A stretch of 64,000 bases of DNA from Pseudarthrobacter oxydans (GCF_013314975.1 NZ_JABTYH010000009.1:1-64000), one strand, 5' to 3'; positions 6,863 through 15,302 are shown, counted from the stretch's first letter. A program made the numbers and translations. The notes: generated by a model not told the origin, from the sequence alone.

Positions 6863-8922
6863 TGATTGATCAATCCGCCACCGCGGAACGCGAACGCCAC
6901 TCCGGGGAAAACGCCGTCCCGGCACCCGTCCCGCGCATCGCCCTGGTGGGCGTGCACGGCTTCGGTGAACGGCACCTTGCCAACCTCGCCAGGCTCGAAG
7001 CAGCCGGCACCCTGGAACTCGTCGCCGTCGCGGATCCCAATCCCCCGGCTCCAGGACGGCTGGCTGAATCCGTAGCCGTCTTCGGCGACCTTGCCCAGCT
7101 GCTGGCAGCGGACCCGGAAGTCGACGTCGTCATCCTCGCCACACCCATCCAAACGCACGCCCCGCTGGCCCTCGCGGCGCTGGCAGCAGGCAAGGACGTG
7201 TACGTGGAAAAACCGCCGGTGGCCTCGCTCGGCCAGTTCCGGGATGTACTCGCCGCTGCCGACGCCGCAGGACGGCTGGTCCAGGTGGGTTTCCAGAGCC
7301 TGGGGTCGCACGCGCTTCCGGCTATCCGGGCCCTCGTGGAATCCGGCGGCATCGGTGATGTCCTGGGCCTGAGCGCCACCGGACAGTGGGTACGGAACAG
7401 GGCCTACTTCAAACGCTCACGCTGGGCCGGAAAGCGCAGCCTGGACGGCATCGACGTGGTGGACGGCGTGGCCACCAATGCCCTTGCCCATGCGGTAGCC
7501 ACGGGCCTCCACCTGGCCGGCGCCCACACGATGGCCGACGTCGAATCAGTGGACACGGACCTGTACCGGGCCCATGACACCGAAAGTGACGACACCTCCA
7601 TCATCCGTGTCCGCACCACCAGTGGCTCCACGCTGCTGTGCGGACTGACGCTGTGCGCGCCGGAACAGCAGCGGCCCTCCGTGACGGTACACGGCACCCG
7701 CGGCGAGGTCACGCTCTTCTACACCGAGGACGAGGTGGTCATCAGTACCCCCGACGGCGAGCGCCGTGAGACATTCGGCCGGACCGACCTGCTGAAGAAC
7801 CTTCTGGAGGCCCGCTCCAACGGGGTGCCGCTGCTGTGCGCCCTGCCGGACACCGGCGCCTTCACCACGGTGCTGGAAGCCATCCGGACAGCGCCCGCGC
7901 CGCAACCCATCAACCCCGGGTACATCGCGTGGGAGGGCGAGGGCGACGACGCCCATCCGGTAGTCCAGGACATCGCGGCCGTGATCGCAAGGGCAGTCAA
8001 AGCCCAGGCCACCTTCGCGGAACTCGGTATGCCCTGGGCCCGCAAAATGCTGCCGGTCCGCACCCTCACCCTGGACGGGAAGGCAGTTGCGGAGTACCAG
8101 GACGGCAGTCGGATCCGGGCCGTGTCCTCGCCGCGGCCCTACCTGCACCCCGTCCGGACCCTCGCGGGCACCGTGGTGACGGACCACCAGCCGCTGGACC
8201 ATGTGTGGCACCTCGGGGCCGGCGTGGCCCTGCAGGATGTGGACGGCATTAACTTCTGGGGCGGCCGCACCTTCACGCGCGAGGCCGGCCAGTACGTCTG
8301 GCGCCCGGACCACGGCAGCATCACACCCACGGAAACCCACGCTGAGGAAACGGCTGCGCGGACGGGCGGCGCGGCAGGCCGGCTGCGGGAGACCCTGGGC
8401 TGGAACGGGCCGGACGGCGCGCCGGTCCTTCGCGAGGACCGCACCTGGGGGTGGTCCGGCGTCGACTCCTCCGCCTGGTGCCTGACCCTGGATTTTGCCC
8501 TCTCCCCCGCCGGCGACCGGCCGGTCAGCCTGGGCAGCCCCGGTTCCAACGGCCGCTTCGAAGGCGGCTACGGCGGGTTCTTCTGGCGCCTGCCCGCCTG
8601 CGCGGACGCCACCGTGTGGACGCCGTCCGGTGCCGGGGAAGCAGAAGTGCACGGTTCAGTAACGCCGTGGCTGGCCTGGGCAGGAACGTTCGACGGCGCC
8701 AGCGCCACCCTTGTGTTCGTGGCTCCCGGAGGTTCCACCGATCCGTGGTTCGTCCGGGTGGACGGCTACCCGGGGGTGGGCCAGTCGCTGGCCTGGAACA
8801 GCCCGGTCATCGCCGAACCTGACGCTCCGGTGCAGCGCAGCATCACCGTTTTTGTGGCCGACGGCATCCTGGGCACAACCGACATCGAAGCTCTCATCAA
8901 CCAGCAGGGGAACCGTTCATGA
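6862..8922 (+). CDS. Gfo/Idh/MocA oxidoreductase fused to PmoA-like (DUF6807) domain
   Basis: 686-aa two-domain protein. Residues about 25-390 form a Gfo/Idh/MocA dehydrogenase: a Rossmann region with VGVHGFGERH, then VEKPP (about 114-118) carrying the family EKP lysine. From about residue 395 the rest resembles the PmoA-like DUF6807 fold (segments VTDHQPLDHVWHLG, INFWGGRTF, GRFEGGYGGFFWR). Dehydrogenases of this family usually act on sugars or sugar derivatives with NAD(P). The function of the PmoA-like domain is unknown; despite its name it is not evidence for methane oxidation. The gene overlaps the hydrolase by 1 bp and the M24 gene by 4 bp, a tightly coupled trio. Confidence 0.8.
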   Translation: MIDQSATAERERHSGENAVPAPVPRIALVGVHGFGERHLANLARLEAAGTLELVAVADPNPPAPGRLAESVAVFGDLAQLLAADPEVDVVILATPIQTHAPLALAALAAGKDVYVEKPPVASLGQFRDVLAAADAAGRLVQVGFQSLGSHALPAIRALVESGGIGDVLGLSATGQWVRNRAYFKRSRWAGKRSLDGIDVVDGVATNALAHAVATGLHLAGAHTMADVESVDTDLYRAHDTESDDTSIIRVRTTSGSTLLCGLTLCAPEQQRPSVTVHGTRGEVTLFYTEDEVVISTPDGERRETFGRTDLLKNLLEARSNGVPLLCALPDTGAFTTVLEAIRTAPAPQPINPGYIAWEGEGDDAHPVVQDIAAVIARAVKAQATFAELGMPWARKMLPVRTLTLDGKAVAEYQDGSRIRAVSSPRPYLHPVRTLAGTVVTDHQPLDHVWHLGAGVALQDVDGINFWGGRTFTREAGQYVWRPDHGSITPTETHAEETAARTGGAAGRLRETLGWNGPDGAPVLREDRTWGWSGVDSSAWCLTLDFALSPAGDRPVSLGSPGSNGRFEGGYGGFFWRLPACADATVWTPSGAGEAEVHGSVTPWLAWAGTFDGASATLVFVAPGGSTDPWFVRVDGYPGVGQSLAWNSPVIAEPDAPVQRSITVFVADGILGTTDIEALINQQGNRS

Positions 8923-10037
8923 CCCAGACAACAGCCGACGCTTCCTTGCTCTCGGGCAGGGCGGCCCCCGCCTCCCCGGAGGACCGCGCCATCAAACGCC
9001 AGCGGGTGCTGGACATCCTTGATGCAAAGGGCCAGGATTCACTGCTGCTGACCACCAACACCGCCCTGACGTGGTACTTGGACGGCAGCCGGGTGCACAT
9101 CAGCCTGGCCGGCGATCCCATCGCAGCTGTCCTGGTGGACCGCGGCGGCGACCACCTGGTCACGTTCAACAACGAGGCCGGGCGCCTCGCCGCCGAGGAG
9201 CTTCCGTCCGGCGTCACCCTGCACTCCGTGCCCTGGCACGCCAACCTGCATGAGGCCGCCGCCGCCGTCGGCCTCCCTGGAAGGAACGCCGTACCGGTGG
9301 CCGAAGCGGACGTCGCCGCCGAACTCCGCGCGGCCCGCCAGCAGCTGCTCCCCAACGAAAGCGCACGCTACGCCCGTCTCAGCGCCGAGGTTGCAGCGCT
9401 GATGACGGACGTGCTGTCCACCGCCCGGCCGGAAACCACCGAGTTCGAGCTGGTCTCCGCCCTCGCTGCCCGGATTGTGGCCGCGGGCGCGGAGCCGCTG
9501 GTCCTGCTGTGCAACGGCAGCAGCCGGAGCAGCTTCCGGCACCCGCTGGCCACCCACTCGCCGCTGGGACGCCGCGCCATGGCGGTGGTGTGCGCACGCA
9601 GGGACGGCATGGTGGCCAACATCACCCGCTGGGTGAGGTTCGACGCCGGCACTGCGGAAGAGCGCGACGCCGAGGCGAGGATCGCAGGAGTGGAGGCGGA
9701 CATCTTCGACGCCACGGTCCCGGGCGCCCGGCTGGACCGGATCTTTACCGAGATCAAGGCGGCCTACACGCGTCACGGCTTCGGCGCAGACCAGTGGGAG
9801 CAGCACCACCAGGGCGGACCCGCCGGCTATGCAGGGCGTGATCCCCGCGTCACCGACGCCGCGACCGACACCGTGATCCTGGGCCAGGCCTTCACCTGGA
9901 ACCCGTCCGGGCCCGGCGTCAAGATCGAGGACACTGTCCAGCTCACCGGGTCCGGCCTGCAGGTCCTCACGGCCGACCCCCGCTGGCCCTCGACCACGGT
10001 GAACGGCCTCCAGCGCCCGGCCACCCTCCAGCTCTAG
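8919..10037 (+). CDS. M24-fold (creatinase/aminopeptidase P-like) protein with altered metal site
   Basis: 372 aa, starting in a 4-bp ATGA overlap with the preceding gene. It has an N-terminal creatinase-like domain (about 25-135) and a pita-bread M24 domain (about 150-360). The expected DITR ligand motif reads NITR (Asn234), the EPG ligand segment reads NPSG (Asn338), and only the KIEDTV glutamate (Glu347) and a histidine in HHQGG (296-297) are evident. It may therefore bind metal poorly and act as a non-peptidase, perhaps on a C-N bond of the transported compound, or be a structural relative. Last gene before the repeat and IS remnant at 10.04-10.8 kb. Confidence 0.75.
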   Translation: MTQTTADASLLSGRAAPASPEDRAIKRQRVLDILDAKGQDSLLLTTNTALTWYLDGSRVHISLAGDPIAAVLVDRGGDHLVTFNNEAGRLAAEELPSGVTLHSVPWHANLHEAAAAVGLPGRNAVPVAEADVAAELRAARQQLLPNESARYARLSAEVAALMTDVLSTARPETTEFELVSALAARIVAAGAEPLVLLCNGSSRSSFRHPLATHSPLGRRAMAVVCARRDGMVANITRWVRFDAGTAEERDAEARIAGVEADIFDATVPGARLDRIFTEIKAAYTRHGFGADQWEQHHQGGPAGYAGRDPRVTDAATDTVILGQAFTWNPSGPGVKIEDTVQLTGSGLQVLTADPRWPSTTVNGLQRPATLQL

Positions 10038-10042
10038 GCCAG

Positions 10043-10122
10043 ACGCTCTCTCAGATCCTGCAGCAAAACCAGAAACGCTCTCTCAGTTGGCGCCGTACTT
10101 CCGGCACCAACTGGGAGAGCGT
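10043..10122. repeat. Palindromic repeat and hairpin, 32-bp period
   Basis: ACGCTCTCTCAG occurs at 10043-10054 and again at 10075-10086, exactly 32 bp apart. The second copy opens a strong hairpin: 10075-10095 pairs with 10102-10122 over 21 bp with two mismatches and a 6-nt loop. It sits just past the M24 gene stop and can serve as its terminator. The unit belongs to the family in the array at 62.3-62.5 kb. Confidence 0.8.
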
Positions 10123-10143
10123 TTCGGGTAAAGCAACATCAAG
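10115..10143 (+). repeat. 29-bp direct repeat, left copy
   Basis: Starts GAGAGCGTTTCGGGTAAAG and ends CAACATCAAG. An almost identical copy (two differences) lies at 10772-10800, on the other side of the IS remnant. These are too long for an ordinary IS target duplication and share the GAGAGCG core with the dispersed repeat family. Confidence 0.75.
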
Positions 10144-10150
10144 AACTGGT

Positions 10151-10757
10151 CTCCGATAGTTGGACTGGCTTAATGGGATTCTAGGGCGCGAGGGAAACGA
10201 CGGCCTGGACCTTTACCGTCGTCCCTGATCCCTCAAGGCCCGCAGTTTTCCCAAGTACGCCACCTCCGCGCGGAGCCGCTCGTTCTCCCGGCGCAACCGT
10301 TCCAGTTCAGGTAACTCGGCCGGTGGAGGTGGAGCCGCGGACTTCGCGGGCCTGCCTTTGGCCTTGGGACGTAATGCCTCCGCACCGTCACGGCGATACG
10401 CCCGGACCCACTTTTGCAGCACCTGGCGCGATGACAAACCGGCCTCCACAGTCAGGGCCGGGCCGGTCTCGCCCGCGAGGAACCGTTCCACTAACGCCAG
10501 CTTGAACTCAAACGAGTACGACTTCGCCGGTTTGCTCACCACTACTCCTTGACCATGAATCCTCCACCGCCCATTCAGTGCCCTGACCGGCACCCAAGGC
10601 GTCTCAAGAAAACGAGCCGCAGCCCGCTACCCAACGCCCTTCCCAAACCACGCTACCGCCGCCTCGCGCTGGACCTCAGACAAAGAACTACTAATAGCAG
10701 GCATAAAACTGCTCCCCGGAAGTCGCAACTGAATTTCTCAGTCCAACTTCCGGGGAG
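10151..10757. mobile_element. Truncated IS3-family insertion sequence remnant
   Basis: About 0.6 kb element. Candidate ends are the inverted GTTGGACTG (10159-10167) and CAGTCCAAC (10739-10747), both flanked outward by CTCC-type sequence. It contains only an orfA-like transposase gene on the minus strand. The orfB (DDE catalytic) part that should follow on the left is absent, so the element cannot move by itself. It is bracketed by 29-bp direct repeats belonging to a resident repeat family. Confidence 0.65.
10213..10539 (-). CDS. IS3-family transposase OrfA-like protein
   Basis: About 108 aa from a GTG at 10539, five bases after AAGGAG; an upstream ATG at 10593 is less likely. The N-terminal half is a helix-turn-helix (SYSFEFKLALVERFLAGE, then LSSRQVLQKWVRAYRRDG). 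The C-terminal half is a leucine-zipper-like helix (LERLRRENERLRAEVAYLGK), as in OrfA proteins of IS3-family elements. OrfA binds the element ends and joins with OrfB after frameshifting. No OrfB follows here, so this is a residual or regulatory fragment. It separates two halves of the sugar-acid regulon. Confidence 0.75.
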   Translation of the reverse strand: MSKPAKSYSFEFKLALVERFLAGETGPALTVEAGLSSRQVLQKWVRAYRRDGAEALRPKAKGRPAKSAAPPPPAELPELERLRRENERLRAEVAYLGKLRALRDQGRR

Positions 10758-10758
10758 C
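10711..10758. repeat. 13-bp inverted repeat at IS right end
   Basis: GCTCCCCGGAAGT (10711-10723) is perfectly complementary to 10746-10758 across a 22-nt loop that includes the proposed right terminal repeat. It may be part of the IS end or a transcription stop protecting the element from outside reading. Confidence 0.5.
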
Positions 10759-10771
10759 CGTTCACAAGTGA

Positions 10772-10800
10772 GAGAGCGTTCCGGTTAAAGCAACATCAAG
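10772..10800 (+). repeat. 29-bp direct repeat, right copy
   Basis: Copy of 10115-10143 with two differences, beginning GAGAGCGTTCCGG and ending GCAACATCAAG. It is immediately followed by another GGGAGAGCGT motif at 10802-10811, next to the stop of the aldehyde dehydrogenase gene. Confidence 0.75.
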
Positions 10801-10812
10801 TGGGAGAGCGTG

Positions 10813-12264
10813 TCAGGGGAGGCGGAGTTCCCCGTCCACCCGGCGTGGGATGCCCAGGGGGTTGCTTTCGTGCAGGGCCGGGTGCAGGACCGTCTCTGGC
10901 GCATCCTGGTAGGCAACAGGACGCTGGAAGCGGCGGACCGCCGTCGCGCCTACCGAGGTAAACAGGGACGTGGTGGCCGGGTACGGGCCGCCGTGCTGCT
11001 GGGCCCAGTTGACGGCCACACCGGTGGGCCAGCCGTCGAAGAGGACGCGGCCGGCCAGCTCGGACAACTGGCCCACGAGAGCGGACACGTCCTCGCCCGG
11101 CTGGGCGTGGACGGTGGCGGTGAGGCTGCCCGGCACCTTGGCCAGGACCGCGGACAGCTCCTCCTGGCCCGAGTACTCAATCAGCATGGTGGTGGGACCG
11201 AAGCACTCCTCCAGCAGTTCCCCGGGGCGCTCCAGGACCTTTGCCGCTGAGGTGGAAAAGACCACGGGTGCGGCGCCGTCGGCCACTGCGTCCTGGTCCA
11301 CGGTGCCGCTGACCACATCCACGCCATCCACGGACGCGAAGCTGCGCAGGCCGTCAGGGTAGGCCTCCGCGATCCGGCTGGTGAGCATGCCCAGGGCAGG
11401 CTTGTCCTTGCTGGCCGCCGCCACTTTTGCGGCAAAGTCTGTTCCAGACGGGATAAAGACGAGCCCGGGCTTGGTGCAGAACTGTCCGGCACCAAGGGTG
11501 AAGGATCCCGCCAGGCCTTCCGCGAGCTGCCCGGAACGCTCTGCCAGGGCGGCCTGGGTCACCACCACCGGGTTCAGGCTGCCCAGCTCGCCGTAGAACG
11601 GGATGGGGTCCGGACGGGACGTGGCAAGGTCAAAGAGGGCTCGGCCGCCGGGGATGGAGCCGGTGAAGCCCACCGCTTTGATGGCCGGATCCTGGACCAG
11701 CGCGGTTCCCACCTCACGGCCGCTCACCAGTGCGAACAGGCCTTCCGGAGCACCGGCTGCGCGCAGTGCTTCGGTGACGATTTCCGCCGTCCGCTCAGAA
11801 AGGCGGAGGTGGCCCGAGTGGGCTTTGACGATCACGGAGCAGCCCACGGCCAGGGCCGAGGCAGTGTCGCCGCCGGCCACCGAGAAGGCGAACGGGAAGT
11901 TGGAGGCGGAGAAGACCGCAACCGGTCCGATGGGCCGCAGGATGCGCCGCAGGTCCGGCTTGGGCGGCGTGGAGGCGGGGTCCGCGTGGTCGATCACGGC
12001 TTCCAGGTAGGAGCCCTCGGTGATGACGCGCGCGAACAGGCGCAGCTGGCCGGTTGTCCGTGCCACTTCGCCGGTGAGGCGGGCTGCGCCGAGGCTGGTC
12101 TCGGAATCGGCAATCTCCACCAGTTCGGCGGCGTTCGCGTCCAGGGCGTCCGCCACGGCCGTGAGCCAGGCCGCGCGGTCAGCATCCGATGAAGCTGCAG
12201 AAATTTTGGCGGCCTGGGTGGCGGCAGCCGTGAGCTCGGACAGGGAAAGGGTTGCAGTTGTCAC
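10813..12264 (-). CDS. 2,5-dioxovalerate (alpha-ketoglutarate semialdehyde) dehydrogenase
   Basis: 483-aa aldehyde dehydrogenase of the NADP-type KGSADH branch. It would oxidise 2,5-dioxopentanoate to 2-oxoglutarate in the cytosol. Visible residues are Asn122 (SASNFPFAFS), cofactor-binding Lys147 (VIVKAHS), general base Glu226 (YGELGSLNP) and nucleophile Cys263 (GAGQFCTKPG). It is the last gene of the minus-strand operon running from 16789, 67 bp after the enolase-superfamily gene. Its substrate is what KdgD two genes upstream would produce, so the assignment rests on both family and context. Related aldehydes from pentose or hydroxyproline breakdown are alternatives. Confidence 0.88.
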   Translation of the reverse strand: MTTATLSLSELTAAATQAAKISAASSDADRAAWLTAVADALDANAAELVEIADSETSLGAARLTGEVARTTGQLRLFARVITEGSYLEAVIDHADPASTPPKPDLRRILRPIGPVAVFSASNFPFAFSVAGGDTASALAVGCSVIVKAHSGHLRLSERTAEIVTEALRAAGAPEGLFALVSGREVGTALVQDPAIKAVGFTGSIPGGRALFDLATSRPDPIPFYGELGSLNPVVVTQAALAERSGQLAEGLAGSFTLGAGQFCTKPGLVFIPSGTDFAAKVAAASKDKPALGMLTSRIAEAYPDGLRSFASVDGVDVVSGTVDQDAVADGAAPVVFSTSAAKVLERPGELLEECFGPTTMLIEYSGQEELSAVLAKVPGSLTATVHAQPGEDVSALVGQLSELAGRVLFDGWPTGVAVNWAQQHGGPYPATTSLFTSVGATAVRRFQRPVAYQDAPETVLHPALHESNPLGIPRRVDGELRLP

Positions 12265-12331
12265 TTGGGGTACCTGTTCTGTGGGTCTGGATTCATCGTG
12301 TCAGGAGTCATCAGGTCTGGGTGGCCCTGCC

Positions 12332-13435
12332 CTAGCGCGCGTCGGCGAAGCGGAAGCCGAGTCCGGGCTGGTTGGTGAGGGTCACCCGGCTGTTCCTGAA
12401 CCGTACCGGCGAAGGTCCTGCCAGGATCCCCAGCTGCTCAAAGGATGCCTCCTCCACGTCTTCCACCAGGGTGGGCTCCGCAAGCGTCAGCGCCAGCTGG
12501 CCGGACAGCTCCGGCAGCAGGTGCGGCATGACCTTGATGCTGTTGGTCCGGGCAACTTCAACGATGCGCCTAAAGGGGGTGATGCCGCCCACCCGGATGA
12601 TGTTCGGCTGGATGATGTCCACTGCTTCCGCCTCTATGAAATCGCGGAAGCGGTAGATGGTGTGCAGGTTTTCGCCGAGGGCGATCGGCACGGGCGAGTG
12701 CTTCCGGAGCCTGCGGTAGGCCCAGAGGTCGTCAGCCCGGATGGGTTCCTCAAGCCACTCCAGCCCGAAGCCGGCCAGCACGTCCAGGGCTTTGAGGGTG
12801 GTGGGGAGGTCCCAGCGCTGGTTGGCGTCGATCATCAGCTTCCGGTCCGGGCCCAGGACGGATCGAACCGCTGCGACCCGTTCGGCGTCCTCGCGGATGT
12901 CCGGCTTGCCCACCTTGATCTTGACCGCCTGGTGCCCGGCGGCAATCCAGCGCTCAGTCTGCGCCACCAGTTCTTCGAGCGAGTAGTGCAGGTTCACCCC
13001 GGAGCCGTAAACCTCCGCGGATTCCTGGCGCTGCCCCAGGAGTCCGGTCACGGAGGTGTGGGCCCGCGATGCCTGGAGGTCCCACAGGGCCAGGTCCACG
13101 CCGGCCATGGCGATGGTGGTCAGTCCCCCGCCGCCAGCCTCATGCAGCCGCTTCCACACGGCATCCCACACAGTCTCCGGGTGGGCGGGCAGCCCGGTGA
13201 CGAACGGGGCGATGTCATAATCCAGCAGGGCCTTGACCGCCTGCGGACCGATGGTGGGGGTCCAGGAGAAACCGTGCCCCGCGCCGCCGTCGTCCGTATG
13301 GATCTCCGTGACGATCACGTGGTTTTCAGGTGCCTCCACGCCCCAGCTGCGGCGCAGCGGAACCGTGATGAGCCGGGTGGTGAGGCCCGTGATGCGCGGT
13401 TCCGTGCGAACGGCAACAGCCGCGGGGGCGCTCAT
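12332..13435 (-). CDS. Enolase-superfamily sugar-acid dehydratase or lactone cycloisomerase
   Basis: 367-aa mandelate racemase/muconate-lactonizing-type enzyme. The catalytic set of the mandelate racemase subgroup is intact: KIK (Lys172, Lys174), metal ligands Asp203 (DAN), Glu229 (EEP) and Glu255 (GENLHT), and a His305 base (MPHLLPEL) with Asp273 nearby. Between a putative uronate dehydrogenase and KdgD, the expected reaction is conversion of an aldarate, or its 1,4-lactone, to 5-keto-4-deoxyglucarate. It could be a galactarate/glucarate dehydratase or a Gci-like galactarolactone cycloisomerase; sequence alone does not decide. Its ATG overlaps the KdgD stop by one base. Confidence 0.8.
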   Translation of the reverse strand: MSAPAAVAVRTEPRITGLTTRLITVPLRRSWGVEAPENHVIVTEIHTDDGGAGHGFSWTPTIGPQAVKALLDYDIAPFVTGLPAHPETVWDAVWKRLHEAGGGGLTTIAMAGVDLALWDLQASRAHTSVTGLLGQRQESAEVYGSGVNLHYSLEELVAQTERWIAAGHQAVKIKVGKPDIREDAERVAAVRSVLGPDRKLMIDANQRWDLPTTLKALDVLAGFGLEWLEEPIRADDLWAYRRLRKHSPVPIALGENLHTIYRFRDFIEAEAVDIIQPNIIRVGGITPFRRIVEVARTNSIKVMPHLLPELSGQLALTLAEPTLVEDVEEASFEQLGILAGPSPVRFRNSRVTLTNQPGLGFRFADAR

Positions 13436-14340
13436 CAGCGGCCAGCCAGCTCGTAGCCCCTGGCGAGGATGGCCTTCAGCTGGACCAGTTGCTCCTCGGT
13501 GGGATCCACCAGCGGCGGGCGCACTGAGCCGACGGGAAGTCCACCCAGCCGCAGGCCTGCCTTGATCAGCGAAACACCGAAACCGGGCGTCTGGTCGCGG
13601 AGGCGTACCAGTGGTGCGTAGAAGCCTTCCAGCAGGGCGTTGCGGCGGTCCTCATCGCCGGCTTCGTAGGCGTCGTAGTAGGCCTTGGCGATCTCCGGGG
13701 CCATGGCGAATGCCGCGGAAGAGTACAACGGTATGCCGAGTCCGCGGTAGGCGCCCTGGGTCAGCTCGGCGGTCAGCAGGCCGTTGAAGAAGGCGAAGTC
13801 CTGGCGTCCGGTGGCACGCACCGCGGAGACAATTTCCTGGGCCAGGCCAACGTCTCCCAGCCCGTCCTTGAAGCCGACGACCTTGGGATTGGCAGCCAGC
13901 CGGGCCATCGAAGCGGCAGTGAACTTTGCGTTGCCCCGGTGGTAGACAATCACCGGCAGGCTGCTGGCGTTGGCCACGGCCTCGATGTAGGCCACGAGTC
14001 CGTCGGTGGGGCCGGTGACCAAATACGGCGGGAGCACCAGGAGGGCGTCGGCCCCCGCTTCTTCCGCGGCGCGGGCGGCGGCAATCGCGTGGCCCAGCGG
14101 TCCTCCGGCGCCGGCAACTACCGGGACCTGTCCGGCAACGACCTCGACGGCGGCCGCCACCACAGTGCGGACCTCCTCAATGCTGAGGGCATGGAATTCG
14201 CCGGTGCCGCAGGCAGGGAAAACGCCGCCGGGCCGGAACGGAAGCCGGGAGCTGATGTGTTCCTTCAGCAGCTCCACGTCAACGGTGCCTTCGGCCGTGA
14301 ACGGGGTGACGGGGAAGAACAGTACGCCGTCGAATTTCAT
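13435..14340 (-). CDS. kdgD: 5-dehydro-4-deoxyglucarate dehydratase
   Basis: 301-aa member of the DHDPS/NAL aldolase superfamily. It decarboxylates and dehydrates 5-keto-4-deoxyglucarate to 2,5-dioxovalerate. The Schiff-base lysine is Lys158 in VVGFKDG and the catalytic tyrosine is Tyr133 in YHRGN; the N-terminal FPVTPF and the PACGTGEF loop are typical of KdgD. It overlaps the SDR gene by 4 bp and the next gene by 1 bp, so translation is coupled. Its product feeds the semialdehyde dehydrogenase at the operon end. Confidence 0.9.
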   Translation of the reverse strand: MKFDGVLFFPVTPFTAEGTVDVELLKEHISSRLPFRPGGVFPACGTGEFHALSIEEVRTVVAAAVEVVAGQVPVVAGAGGPLGHAIAAARAAEEAGADALLVLPPYLVTGPTDGLVAYIEAVANASSLPVIVYHRGNAKFTAASMARLAANPKVVGFKDGLGDVGLAQEIVSAVRATGRQDFAFFNGLLTAELTQGAYRGLGIPLYSSAAFAMAPEIAKAYYDAYEAGDEDRRNALLEGFYAPLVRLRDQTPGFGVSLIKAGLRLGGLPVGSVRPPLVDPTEEQLVQLKAILARGYELAGR

Positions 14341-15302
14341 GGTTTCTCCTTGGCTCCGCTGCCGGCGCTGACCAGCGCGGAATTCTCGTCGTTGAGGGTG
14401 GTGTGGGGCTTGAGTTCGGTGCGCCAGCTGCGCGTGGGCTGCCAGCCCAGGAGCTCCTGGGCCTTGGCGATGGAGAAGGCCGGGCTGGCACCAGTGAGTC
14501 CGGCGCTGAGGGCTTCGCTTCCGGGCAGGAATTTCGGCATCAGTTCGGCCAGCGGTGCTGTGGCAAGGGCGTCCGCGGCTCCTACAAAGAAGGTTTCCCC
14601 GTTGGGGATGGACGGCATCTTTTCCAGCAGCAGGTCCAGGAAGTCCGCCACGTCCCGGGCATCCACGTAGTTGAAAAGCGCGGGTGCGGACAGTGCGGGA
14701 TCGGCCAGCCGCTCAGCAAGGGTGTGGCCCTGCTGCGTCGGTGCACCCTCCCATTCCTCCGGCGAGATCACGTAGCAGGGCCGGAACGCTGCGTAACGGA
14801 TTTTCTCGCCCTGTGCTGCAGCGAAGGTCTGGACGGTCTGCTCGGCAATGAGTTTGGACAGGGCGTAGGCGTTCCACGGCCGCGGCGGCGTCCGCTCATC
14901 CAGCGGGAACGACGGCGGCAGCCAGCCCGCCGGCGAACCGTAGCCCAGCACCGTGGGGCTGCTGGCCGTAACAATCTTCTGCACGCCCACGTCGGTGGCC
15001 GCGCTGATCACGGCGAACGCGAGCCGCGTGTTCGTGGCAAAAATGACGTCCTCGGGCGCGCTGAACGGTACGGCTATGGCGGCAAGGTGGATGACGGCGT
15101 CGGGCGTGGTCTCGCGGAGGAGGCGCAGCGCCTCGCCGGGGGCCAGGAGGTCGGCCGTTTCCTGCACGACGCCGGCGGGCAGCTGGTCCGCCGGAACGGC
15201 GTCGCGGTCCACCGAGATGACGTGATGGCCCTTTGCGGCGAGCCCCGCCACAACACTGCGGCCCAGGCGTCCGGAGCCGCCCGTGACAAAGATCCTGCTC
15301 AT
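14337..15302 (-). CDS. Extended SDR, probable uronate dehydrogenase
   Basis: 321-aa NAD-dependent epimerase/dehydratase-family protein. The nucleotide motif TGGSGRLG lies at residues 7-14, followed by HLAA and a TASSPTVLGYG stretch, and the catalytic pair is Tyr146/Lys150 in YALSK. In the context of KdgD and the semialdehyde dehydrogenase, the most economical role is oxidation of galacturonate or glucuronate at C1 to the aldarolactone, as in bacterial Udh. Family membership alone would also allow a sugar epimerase. It overlaps KdgD by ATGA and starts 32 bp after the Gfo/Idh gene. Confidence 0.75.
   Translation of the reverse strand: MSRIFVTGGSGRLGRSVVAGLAAKGHHVISVDRDAVPADQLPAGVVQETADLLAPGEALRLLRETTPDAVIHLAAIAVPFSAPEDVIFATNTRLAFAVISAATDVGVQKIVTASSPTVLGYGSPAGWLPPSFPLDERTPPRPWNAYALSKLIAEQTVQTFAAAQGEKIRYAAFRPCYVISPEEWEGAPTQQGHTLAERLADPALSAPALFNYVDARDVADFLDLLLEKMPSIPNGETFFVGAADALATAPLAELMPKFLPGSEALSAGLTGASPAFSIAKAQELLGWQPTRSWRTELKPHTTLNDENSALVSAGSGAKEKP

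Noticed and set aside
8201..8922. Evidence for methane or ammonia monooxygenase from the PmoA-like domain
   Set aside because: The domain name is historical; there are no PmoB/PmoC genes or membrane segments, and the domain is fused to a soluble dehydrogenase.
10213..10539. Transposase OrfA read as an ordinary transcription regulator
   Set aside because: The combination of helix-turn-helix, leucine-zipper tail, inverted-repeat ends and surrounding repeats fits an IS3 remnant better.
12020..13456. 478-aa plus-strand open frame opposite the enolase-superfamily gene
   Set aside because: No domain or ribosome site; the enolase gene on the minus strand has all catalytic residues.
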